In this document: in pieces, positions 48,497-55,318 of the stretch
Position numbering within the stretch: the first letter of the stretch is position 1
Layout of the letters: every line of letters begins with the position of its first letter
Assembly: GCF_001435845.1 (NCBI RefSeq)
Contig: NZ_CM003596.1
Coordinates: 3,085,298 to 3,149,297, forward strand
DNA: 64,000 nt
Reading direction: 5' to 3'
Source of the DNA: Psychrobacter sp. P11G3
GTDB lineage: Bacteria; Pseudomonadota; Gammaproteobacteria; Pseudomonadales; Moraxellaceae
The notes under the pieces: generated by a model
The model's input: only the letters and a program-made list of their open reading frames with translations
Told to the model about the DNA's origin: nothing
The model's database searches: none
Translations under genes and position numbers: made by a program

Positions 48497-48934
48497 ATGC
48501 TAAGTACAACAAAATCACTAGCAATTATCTTTGTAGGTCTGATGCTCGGTCAAACAGCTAATGCTAAAGCAATGACATCTCAAGAGATATTAAAGCTAAA
48601 GGACGTAATCATTTATGAAGAGCCCGTAACCGAAACAGAGAAAACGACTGATTGGTATGCCACTCCTATCTCAGTTATGGCTGAGAATGCAAAAACCAGA
48701 AGACCTGAAGCTATATTCTTTTTTGTAGAATCTACTGGTTACTATGGTGCATTTGCCAACCATGTCCAAATCAACTGCCTCAACCCTTCAGAGTCTTTTG
48801 TCAAAATAGATAATAACAAAAATATAAGTCTAAAAACCTCAATGGCTTTTGAAGAAAATCCTTATGATAAGAATTTCGAATATCGTATGGACAGAAAAGC
48901 AGTTGAAGGAATTTTTGCCAAGTTCTGTAAATAG
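48497..48934 (+). CDS. Small secreted protein of unknown function
   Basis: A 145-residue protein with a signal peptide (MLSTTKSLAIIFVGLMLGQT, cut near ANA-KA) and a mature part of about 122 residues with two Cys (in INCLNP and the final FCK) that could form a disulphide. GGGGAA precedes the ATG. I recognise no family. It lies between the restriction operon and the DRT2 module, divergent from hsdR, and reads toward the ncRNA. A link to defence is only suggested by position. Confidence 0.65.
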   Translation: MLSTTKSLAIIFVGLMLGQTANAKAMTSQEILKLKDVIIYEEPVTETEKTTDWYATPISVMAENAKTRRPEAIFFFVESTGYYGAFANHVQINCLNPSESFVKIDNNKNISLKTSMAFEENPYDKNFEYRMDRKAVEGIFAKFCK

Positions 48935-49041
48935 GGTTTGAAGGCTAGCACTGTAATTAGATTGATATCTACTTCCACACAATAGACTTCGTATTATATT
49001 CAATGCTGCAATAATACAAATATTCTGAAACCAGATTTTAA

Positions 49042-49069
49042 TTGACAAAATTACAGATTTAGATAGAAT
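49042..49069 (+). promoter_or_regulatory. Promoter of the DRT2 ncRNA
   Basis: TTGACA (49,042-49,047), a 16-base spacer and TAGAAT (49,064-49,069). Transcription is expected to begin near 49,075-49,077, just at the base of the first hairpin, about 290 bases upstream of the reverse transcriptase. Confidence 0.8.
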
Positions 49070-49075
49070 CATAGA

Positions 49076-49350
49076 GCATTTAGGATTTTGTCTAAATGGA
49101 AGCTTGTGTCAACCATTGGACTCCAGTATCAATTAATCCTGATAGTACTATCAGTATCAATTGAGCCTGTCCATGATCTTTATTTAGATACTGTAAGACA
49201 GTATTTATGATGATTAGTGTTAGCATAGCACGACTCCTTCGATATGTTAGACTGCGCCACGAGGAGGGATATCTTTTGATATTCGTATGACTTTGGAGGG
49301 GTACTTCATAAGAAGTAAAAGATTGCAGTCATCTGACCCTCCTAAGTTGG
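49076..49350 (+). ncRNA. Candidate DRT2 template RNA, structured and pseudoknotted
   Basis: No plus-strand gene fits this gap, yet it is rich in structure. Hairpins: 49,077-49,098 (CATTTAG/CTAAATG); 49,188-49,204 (ATACTGT/ACAGTAT); 49,234-49,266 (CTCCTTCG with CGAGGAG, one bulge); 49,268-49,283 (GATATC-TTTT-GATATT); 49,290-49,347 (ACTTTGGAGGG with CCCTCCTAAGT, one mismatch), which encloses TACTTC-ATAA-GAAGTA (49,302-49,317). GACTGC in the loop of the third stem (49,250-49,255) can pair with GCAGTC (49,325-49,330) in the last, a pseudoknot. Known DRT2 systems use an upstream pseudoknotted RNA as template. The ends are approximate; the 3' end may simply run into the reverse transcriptase mRNA. 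Confidence 0.78.
49107..49247 (-). other. neo: Predicted DRT2 cDNA repeat carrying a 'neo' endless reading frame
   Basis: The complement of the RNA is stop-free in one frame from 49,328 down to 49,095. UGU triplets at 49,107-49,109 and 49,245-49,247 are 138 nt (46 codons) apart. If cDNA ending in ACA re-pairs with the second UGU, each repeat joins to the next in frame. The joint makes TTGACA (49,107-49,112), a 17-base spacer, and extended -10 TGC-TATGCT (49,222-49,230). GAAGGAG (49,234-49,240) lies seven bases before ATG (49,224-49,226) in the same frame. The unit starts MLTLIIINTVLQYLNKDHG and is mostly helical/hydrophobic. The jump point is inferred, not observed. Confidence 0.6.
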
Positions 49351-49362
49351 CAAGGACATACA

Positions 49363-50694
49363 ATGATAGAGCTTGATCAGAATTTCTTTAAGCAAAGACA
49401 AAAAAACCGAAACTATCTACACTTCGACGAAAAACCCTCCTATACTTTTCTCTATGAATATGTCACTCAACCTTCGAACATAGAACAACACTCATTTTAT
49501 CCTTTTATTTCGTACAACATAGTTGACGAAAAAATCAGAAAATCAAATAAAAAAATTGTTATTTCACCCAAAGATAGGCTGATTAACTATCCAAGCCATG
49601 TCGATAGTAGTATCTACGCTTATTACTCTAAATCCTTAGAAATCCCTTATGAGTCTTATTTATCAGAAAATTCACTCACAGATACTGTTTTAGCATTTAG
49701 AAAAATTGAGAAGACTATCAATGGTAATAGAGTATCTCAGTGCAATATACATTTTAGCAAGAACGTCTTTGACTATATTACTCAGAAAAAAGATTGCTTA
49801 GTTCTTTGTTATGACATAACAAAGTTTTTTGATAATCTCGATCATCGCATTCTGAAAGACAACTGGATTCGCTTGTTAGACACTAGTGGCTTACCAAAGG
49901 ATCACTATAAAATATACAGGTCTTTGACAAGATTTGCTTCAGTGGATAAGAAAGGGCTATATAAAGAGCTAGGTTTATCACTACATTCTAGAACTCTAAA
50001 TAAACGGCTGGATAGACTGTGTTCTGTCAAAGACTTCCGAGAAAAAATCAGAAAAAATGGTCTAGTAACAACTAATAAAAGTGGCAAAGGCATTCCCCAA
50101 GGCTCACCTATGAGTGGCTTGCTATCTAATATCTATATGATGGATTTCGATGAAGCAGTAAGTAAGTACCTAGCAGAAATAGACGGCAAATATTTTAGGT
50201 ACTGTGATGACATGATCTTCGTTTTTGATAAAAGCCGTAAGTTGGAAGTAGAAAGTCTAGTCAAAGCTGAAATCAGTAAATTAAGACTTCCAATAAATAA
50301 TAAAAAGACTCAGCAAATAGAGTTTAAAAACGGAATTTCAAATTTCAATTCAAGGAGTATTAGTTATAGCAATCCTTGTAAGCTCCAGTATTTAGGGTTG
50401 TTATTTGACGGTGAGAACATTTACTTAAGAGAGACTGGTCTATCTAGATATAATCGTAAGCTAAGAAAAGCCATCAGAATGAGAACCTCCCATTACCAAA
50501 GACTAGAACCTAGTCAGCGTAATGGGAACAGTATGTATATGCGAAAGCTTCATACTAGATTTACTTATATTGGTAAAAGAAACTATATTGGTTATGTTTT
50601 CCGGGTTGCGAATGTGCATGGCTCTAATAATGTTAAGAGACAAGTGAAAGGACATTATAGGCTTTTTAATGAATATTTAGCTAAGAAGGCATAA
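49363..50694 (+). CDS. drt2: DRT2-type antiviral reverse transcriptase
   Basis: A 443-residue reverse transcriptase. Visible motifs are the first catalytic Asp151 in CYDITKFFDNLDH, IPQGSPMSGLLSN (244-256) and the YCDD box (280-283), then the NNKKT and LQYLGLLFDG blocks. There is no maturase, endonuclease or extra effector domain, and no msr/msd retron pattern. Size, YCDD, single-gene layout and a structured RNA of about 290 nt directly upstream fit DRT2 (UG2), in which the RNA is copied by rolling-circle jumping into a concatemeric gene after phage infection. AAGGA precedes the ATG. Alternatives are another DRT class; a group II intron is unlikely. Confidence 0.82.
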   Translation: MIELDQNFFKQRQKNRNYLHFDEKPSYTFLYEYVTQPSNIEQHSFYPFISYNIVDEKIRKSNKKIVISPKDRLINYPSHVDSSIYAYYSKSLEIPYESYLSENSLTDTVLAFRKIEKTINGNRVSQCNIHFSKNVFDYITQKKDCLVLCYDITKFFDNLDHRILKDNWIRLLDTSGLPKDHYKIYRSLTRFASVDKKGLYKELGLSLHSRTLNKRLDRLCSVKDFREKIRKNGLVTTNKSGKGIPQGSPMSGLLSNIYMMDFDEAVSKYLAEIDGKYFRYCDDMIFVFDKSRKLEVESLVKAEISKLRLPINNKKTQQIEFKNGISNFNSRSISYSNPCKLQYLGLLFDGENIYLRETGLSRYNRKLRKAIRMRTSHYQRLEPSQRNGNSMYMRKLHTRFTYIGKRNYIGYVFRVANVHGSNNVKRQVKGHYRLFNEYLAKKA

Positions 50695-50736
50695 TTTTAG
50701 TCGGTAACTGTAGGTACGCCTACTTAATAAAACTAC

Positions 50737-52092
50737 CTATACATTACTGCTCTCAAGGTAATCAATCTCTTCGATCAATTGCGACTTAATCTCTTCAAAG
50801 TATGCATTCCAATTGTTAATAGCGCTTATTTTTTGATAATCATCACTATCCTTGATCGCAAAAAGCTCTTGTTCAACCTTTTCAATCTTATGTTTGAGTA
50901 TCTGAATGATGACTTTAAGCTGATCAGCTTTACTTACGGTTTCTGAGCGAGGTTTGAACATACCTTGCTTTAGCTCTGATAAAATCCTTTTTACCTCAGC
51001 TAAGTCGTTTTTTCTGTAAGCTTCGTTAAGCTGAATGAATAATTCTTCAGCAATACCTTTCATCTCCTCATTAACGCGGTCTGGATGGCATATTTGACTG
51101 GCTTGACGATATGCCTTCTTCAAATCAGTACGCTCATCATTATTTAACTCATAGATAGTTTTTTCTAACTCAGTTTTAATGTGCTTGTTATAGTCTTGCT
51201 CATCCTGCACAGCTTCTGCATACTCTTGAGGATTATCTTTAGTGGATATTTTTCGTAGATATAGTAACTGTTTAATAAAGCTTCCAAGCTCACTGGTATG
51301 CTTGTGATGAAATTCTGAGAGTAACTGTTCCAACTCTATTTTTTCATTGTCATAGGCATTGAGTTGGTGCTCGAGCTGGCGAATCTCGAGTTTTAAAGCA
51401 CTAACGTCAATATCGTTATATATGACTAAGGCATGATGGTTTTTGATGAACTGATCAATAAGAGTTATTGCGGTCTCAAAGCTATGCTGCTGCAAAGCTT
51501 GGGTAATATCAGCAATATCTTGTTGAAAAGCATATGTCTTTAGCTTGGTGTTTTCGCGGGTGATATCTTCTACGCCTTCTAGGATAACGTAATTTTTAAT
51601 AATCTCGAGACGCTTAATGATTTTATCGAGAGGCAGCTCTGGCGTGGAATCTTGATGATCAAAGTAGGTATTGCGAATTTTCTTAAATTGCTTGATGAAC
51701 TGCTCAGCTAAGACACTATCGCCTTTAGTAATCAGGATATTCTCGTGATTCTTCTCAGCTTTGTAGCTCCAGTTATAAGAGCCATTGATCACGGTGTCAT
51801 TATCAATGATACAAAACTTATTATGCATCAAACCTTGCTTACCATCACCAATGAGGTAGGCAGCTGAGTGACCAATATTTAACAGACTATAATCAACATA
51901 GCTCTGCTGGTTAATATGATCGTTGGATAGCATCAACTGAACGGTAACACCCTTTCGTGCTTTCTCAACAAGCGTGTTAAATAAGGTCCGATTGGTAAAC
52001 CAAGCAACAGCAATATAGATGCTGTGCTTTGCTTGCTCAAGCTCAAGGCCAATACGGTCTGCGATATCTTCAAATAGGGCTTCGGTTTGCAC
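50737..52092 (-). CDS. PLD-family nuclease fused to a J domain
   Basis: A 451-residue protein in three parts. Residues 1-145 are a phospholipase-D-type domain with one HxK motif (His90, Lys92, Asp97 in MHNKFCIID) and GSYNWS at 104-109; such single-motif proteins act as dimers, often as nucleases. Residues 230-320 are a predicted coiled coil. Residues 320-375 resemble a J domain with LKKAYRQASQICHPDRV, HPD at 336-338, which would recruit a DnaK-type chaperone. The last 60 residues are again coiled coil. The start is GTG with AGGTAGG upstream. It follows the LRR gene by 66 bases on the same strand. A role in defence is inferred from its place in the island. Confidence 0.75.
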   Translation of the reverse strand: MQTEALFEDIADRIGLELEQAKHSIYIAVAWFTNRTLFNTLVEKARKGVTVQLMLSNDHINQQSYVDYSLLNIGHSAAYLIGDGKQGLMHNKFCIIDNDTVINGSYNWSYKAEKNHENILITKGDSVLAEQFIKQFKKIRNTYFDHQDSTPELPLDKIIKRLEIIKNYVILEGVEDITRENTKLKTYAFQQDIADITQALQQHSFETAITLIDQFIKNHHALVIYNDIDVSALKLEIRQLEHQLNAYDNEKIELEQLLSEFHHKHTSELGSFIKQLLYLRKISTKDNPQEYAEAVQDEQDYNKHIKTELEKTIYELNNDERTDLKKAYRQASQICHPDRVNEEMKGIAEELFIQLNEAYRKNDLAEVKRILSELKQGMFKPRSETVSKADQLKVIIQILKHKIEKVEQELFAIKDSDDYQKISAINNWNAYFEEIKSQLIEEIDYLESSNV

Positions 52093-52158
52093 TTTTACCT
52101 ACCTTTGGATGATTAAAAAATAGAAAAATTTTTAAGACACTAGTTTTAAATTAGCGCT

Positions 52159-53091
52159 TTAGCCCCATGGTGCATTCCATATAGTATTTAAATCAGTGAT
52201 CTGTTCAAGGCCTTTAGGTAACTCTCTAAAATCATTACCATCAATATTGAGGTAAGTTAAGTTATTGAGTTGACCAATCCACTCCGGCAGTTCGGTAAGT
52301 CCACAGTCACTAATATCAAGATAAATTAAGTTGTTGAGTTGACCAATCCACTCTGGCAGTTCAACAATCCTAATGAATCTAATATTCAGATGAGTTAATT
52401 TAGTAAGTTTACTAATATTTTTTGGAAATTCGGTAATTTCAGTACAACTGATATCGAGGTGAGTTAAATTGGTAAGCTGACCAATACTTTCTGGTAGTTC
52501 AGTAATTTCATTGTTATTGATATGAAGATGAGTTAAGTTGGTAAGTTGGCCAATCCACTCTGGCATTTCGGTAAGCATACATTCATTAACATCGAGGTAA
52601 GTTAATTTAGTGAGTTGGCTAATCCAGTCTGGTAGTTTTTGAAGTTGGTTATGATAAATATCAAGATGAGTTAAGTTAGTAAGCTGACCAATACTACTTG
52701 GTAATAATATATCAAGACATTGTCCTCCAATATTAAGCTTAGTTAAATTGGTAAGTCGACCAATACTATCTGGTAAGTCCCAAATATCCCAACTTCCACT
52801 ATCCTCAGTAGGAAGGCTAGTTAATGCCATTAGAGCATCTTGATTACGGGGTATTATATTTTCATTAATTTCAAACCTATCTGCCCAATCCCAGATTTCT
52901 TGCATCCAACCACAATCAACTTCTAATTGGTTAGCCTTGCGCACGGCGATTGCTGAACTAATAATAGAGTCTGTCAATGCTAATAAGCTACCTTTACCTT
53001 TTATAGTGAGGGATTGGCGATTATCAACAGATTTTATGAGAGATTGAGACTCTACTTTGTTTTGATTAGCATTATTATAGTTTGGAGGCAT
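52159..53091 (-). CDS. Leucine-rich-repeat protein
   Basis: A 310-residue protein with no signal peptide. Residues 1-95 are a unique N-terminal region (polar, with a WMQEIWDWADRFEINENIIP stretch); from about 100 to 305 eight to nine leucine-rich repeats of 23 residues follow, of the form LTNLTHLDIS-x-x-x-ITELPESIGQ. Such solenoids bind other proteins. The DNA repeats are imperfect, so it is a protein repeat, not a recent tandem array. It lies upstream of the PLD-J gene on the same strand, and the two may act as sensor and effector, which is speculation. Confidence 0.85.
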   Translation of the reverse strand: MPPNYNNANQNKVESQSLIKSVDNRQSLTIKGKGSLLALTDSIISSAIAVRKANQLEVDCGWMQEIWDWADRFEINENIIPRNQDALMALTSLPTEDSGSWDIWDLPDSIGRLTNLTKLNIGGQCLDILLPSSIGQLTNLTHLDIYHNQLQKLPDWISQLTKLTYLDVNECMLTEMPEWIGQLTNLTHLHINNNEITELPESIGQLTNLTHLDISCTEITEFPKNISKLTKLTHLNIRFIRIVELPEWIGQLNNLIYLDISDCGLTELPEWIGQLNNLTYLNIDGNDFRELPKGLEQITDLNTIWNAPWG

Positions 53092-53379
53092 AATATTTTT
53101 AGCTTTTAGAAAAGTTTATTGAGCATTGGTTAAAATCATAGCATTTATAGATGATAAGAAGCTAAATAACCATGCACTTTTGAAACTTAAAAACGCTTTT
53201 ATATTTTGACTGAATGCGTATTGAGTCTTAAGTTACTTTTGACTGAATAGTTGTCCTACTGTTATCTTTATGGTTAAAGTATATTCAAAAAACTCAACTA
53301 AACAGCTATTTATCTAATCCTAACTTATAATTAAATCCAGTCCCAGGAACCTCTAATGTCACGAGATTTAGTTATAAGT

Positions 53380-53589
53380 CTAGACTAAGTCTTTTATCCC
53401 AATATCTAGTGCATCACATATCTCATACGCTTTCTTCAACGTAATATTTTTCTCACCACGCTCAATGTTTCCCATATAGCTTCTATCAATACCAGCCATC
53501 TCTGCCAATCTTTCTTGGGATATTCCTTTGCTTTTTCGCACCTCACGGACGCGCTTTCCAAAGGTAATCATACGCTCATCTGTTGTCAT
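53380..53589 (-). CDS. XRE-family HTH transcriptional regulator
   Basis: A 69-residue single-domain Cro/C1-type DNA-binding protein. The helix-turn-helix covers GISQERLAEMAGIDRSYMGNIERG, with the family's RSYMGNIERGEKN. It is of the size of restriction-modification controller (C) proteins. The ATG at 53,589 is taken as the start because the HTH proteins begin near MTTDERMITFGKRVRE; a TTG at 53,616 is possible. It is divergent from the zinc-ribbon protein gene (85 bases apart), so it may control that gene and itself. Confidence 0.85.
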   Translation of the reverse strand: MTTDERMITFGKRVREVRKSKGISQERLAEMAGIDRSYMGNIERGEKNITLKKAYEICDALDIGIKDLV

Positions 53590-53673
53590 CTCATTAACCA
53601 CTGCTAAAGATAGCAATACTCACAGTGGTAAGCTACAATATCCACGGGATATAGTCGGTATTGAGAGGTGGGC

Positions 53674-54957
53674 GTGAAAACTAAACTAGAGTATCAGCCA
53701 GATATAACAGAAACTAATAAGCTGATCTGTGAGAGGTACTGGCTAAGAGAAGGCGATAAACGAAGTGGTTTTATATATACCTGTAAAGAGATAGGTCAAG
53801 AGTTTGATGTTAAGTATCAAGATATACCTAGTATCGTTAAAGTAAATGCTCATCTTGCCGTACTAGACTGCCAATGCATAGACTGCGGTACAACTAAGAT
53901 TTGCTACACTCGTTCACAACTAATTCAATTAGATCTTATTAGATGGCGGTGTAATGATTGTCGGGAAGCGCTTCAAAAAAGAAGGGATCAAGAGCACTTA
54001 GATTATTGTCTTGAGCAAAAGCGTTTAAAAGAAGAGCAAAAACAAGCGGCTCTCGAATATATTGATGGTTACAGAGGTACTCAATTAACTAAAGTTCCGC
54101 TAATAACTGAGCTTAATGAAGTAGATAAGCTTTTACTTGCTACAACTATAGAAAGCTTAGGCTCAGAAAATCTAAAAACTACGATCTCTCTGCGCGATAA
54201 TATATCACTATTTTTATCACCGTTCTTTGGACTAGATCAAAAAATACTTAATCATCTTTTCAAACTAAATCTACTTTTATTGGCTCCTGAAGAGAGCTAT
54301 GAATATGTTAGTGTCAATAAAGAAAAAGAGTTAGAGATTGATTATTATCAGGCAACCTTTGAGTTTGCTTATGATATTAATGACCTCACTAAGATAATGG
54401 TAGATGCTAAATCCAAAAAAAATATCAGTGCTTTAGTCAGCAATACCCAGTTTGAAATGTGGTGTCAACAAATACAGCTAGGAGAGTGCATAAGCTATCT
54501 GATTACTAGGTCAAAACTAAACAATTTGGCACCACCTATTGGTGACAAGCTCATAAGCTTACTTAGAGCATGTATAGCTGAATGCTCTGTCTCTATTATG
54601 CACTATATAATCTATAAAGCGGTTGAAAGTGCCGCTGCATACGTGCAGAAACCGAATATTACTAGAAAGCATGCATCAAACTCTATTTCAGGTAATATCG
54701 AACGGGTTTTCGGTAAGATAGCTAGTGGCAATTGGCATCCTAACCAATCTTATCGCGATGCCAGTCATCCTCAGTCTGCTATGGCAAAGGTATTTTTTGA
54801 TTACGTGTTTGGAATGGAGGATTGTGGTTTTCATTACACTCTCGATGAGCTATTTAACCCTTATAAATCGCAGCAGGCTATTGGACAAGTAGGTTATGCC
54901 ACTCTAGGAAGTGCGCAAAGTAATAACTACTCAATCACGATCAATGGTTTGAAGTAG
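53674..54957 (+). CDS. Unrecognised zinc-ribbon protein at the Tn7 left end
   Basis: A 427-residue protein without signal peptide. Residues 68-100 carry two CxxC pairs (CIDCG and CNDC, about 25 residues apart) that should form a zinc ribbon; a highly charged helix follows (about 100-130, LEQKRLKEEQKQ), then a mostly helical region to 330. The last 90 residues contain NIERVFGKIASGNWHPNQ and HPQSAMAKVFFDYVFGMEDCG, with no catalytic motif that I know. The start is GTG with AGAGG upstream; another GTG lies six bases earlier. It is the last gene before the transposon end. No function is proposed. Confidence 0.7.
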   Translation: MKTKLEYQPDITETNKLICERYWLREGDKRSGFIYTCKEIGQEFDVKYQDIPSIVKVNAHLAVLDCQCIDCGTTKICYTRSQLIQLDLIRWRCNDCREALQKRRDQEHLDYCLEQKRLKEEQKQAALEYIDGYRGTQLTKVPLITELNEVDKLLLATTIESLGSENLKTTISLRDNISLFLSPFFGLDQKILNHLFKLNLLLLAPEESYEYVSVNKEKELEIDYYQATFEFAYDINDLTKIMVDAKSKKNISALVSNTQFEMWCQQIQLGECISYLITRSKLNNLAPPIGDKLISLLRACIAECSVSIMHYIIYKAVESAAAYVQKPNITRKHASNSISGNIERVFGKIASGNWHPNQSYRDASHPQSAMAKVFFDYVFGMEDCGFHYTLDELFNPYKSQQAIGQVGYATLGSAQSNNYSITINGLK

Positions 54958-54977
54958 TGTAAATAAACGCCATTTCA

Positions 54978-55124
54978 GTATGATAGGTAATTACTAAATA
55001 TTGGAATTACTTTATGATGTTCTCCTATGCAGTATGATAGGTAATTATTATTAGTAAATTTTACACTCTATATTAATCAATGACTTAGAAATATTTTAGT
55101 ATGATAGGTAATTACTCGGTGACA
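54978..55124 (-). repeat. Tn7 left end with three dispersed TnsB-type sites
   Basis: Three copies of GTATGATAGGTAATTACT or a one-base variant at 54,978-54,995, 55,032-55,049 and 55,099-55,116, inverted relative to the right-end copies. The spacing of 54 and 67 bases, against 20 at the other end, reproduces the asymmetric Tn7 design (three separate sites left, packed sites right). The terminal TGACA is at 55,120-55,124. Confidence 0.9.
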
Positions 55125-55129
55125 CCTGA
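55125..55129 (+). repeat. Tn7 target-site duplication, left side (CCTGA)
   Basis: The exact partner of 34,460-34,464, directly outside the terminal TGACA. Confidence 0.93.
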
Positions 55130-55145
55130 AAAGACAAATATTTAC

Positions 55146-55180
55146 CCCTGCTATTGTAAACTCAGTAGCAGGGTTTTTTT
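55146..55180 (+). terminator. Original glmS terminator, displaced by Tn7
   Basis: Stem CCCTGCTA / TAGCAGGG with a 12-base loop, then seven T. It lies 16 bases past the duplicated target site. No plus-strand host gene lies before it on this side; removing the transposon puts it about 40 bases after the glmS stop codon. Confidence 0.85.
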
Positions 55181-55318
55181 ATAATTTTAAAACGACCTAC
55201 TAGCAGTTTAGAAAAAAGCAGTAAGAACTACATCAGTAAAGAATCAAATAAAAACACTTAGACCCAGTTCCAAATAACCCTCATATTTTAAAAACTGGTG
55301 AAAAGTAGAATTACGATA

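Larger units (their letters stand above)
34465..55124 (+). mobile_element. Complete Tn7 transposon in attTn7 (20,660 bp)
   Basis: Both ends begin TGTCA and share a 26-bp inverted repeat with three mismatches (34,465-34,490 and 55,099-55,124). A CCTGA duplication flanks it on both sides. The insertion lies 20-25 bases after the glmS stop codon, the classic attTn7 position. tnsABCDE stand at the right end in the Tn7 order, and their products align along their length with Tn7 proteins, including TnsE, which most Tn7-like relatives lack. The cargo (hsdRMS, a secreted protein, a DRT2 module, a PLD-J protein, an LRR protein, XRE plus unknown) lies between tnsE and the left end. The cargo and tns genes are visibly more AT-rich than the flanking chromosome. 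Confidence 0.96.

Noticed and set aside
49076..49207. Plus-strand open frame of 44 codons through the ncRNA template
   Set aside because: It has no ribosome site, ends in TGATGA at 49,208-49,213, and tandem joining at the UGU triplets would keep these stops. The minus-strand frame is stop-free over the whole repeat and has promoter and ribosome signals.
49106..49220. Alternative 111-nt jump using the GTGT shared at 49,106 and 49,217
   Set aside because: The length is a multiple of three and the homology is one base longer, but the joint gives no -10 at a proper distance from TTGACA and drops the GAAGGAG-ATG pair.
49363..50694. Retron or group II intron reverse transcriptase
   Set aside because: No msr/msd inverted-repeat layout, no maturase/endonuclease domain and no intron ends (GUGYG / AY) were seen; the box is YCDD and the upstream RNA fits DRT2 better.
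52159..53091. Regularly spaced DNA repeats resembling a CRISPR array
   Set aside because: The repeats have a 69-base period without unique spacers and encode leucine-rich repeats in one frame; they are imperfect at DNA level.
34465..55124. CRISPR-associated Tn7-like transposon
   Set aside because: No CRISPR array or cas genes; both canonical targeting proteins TnsD and TnsE are present and the insertion is at attTn7.
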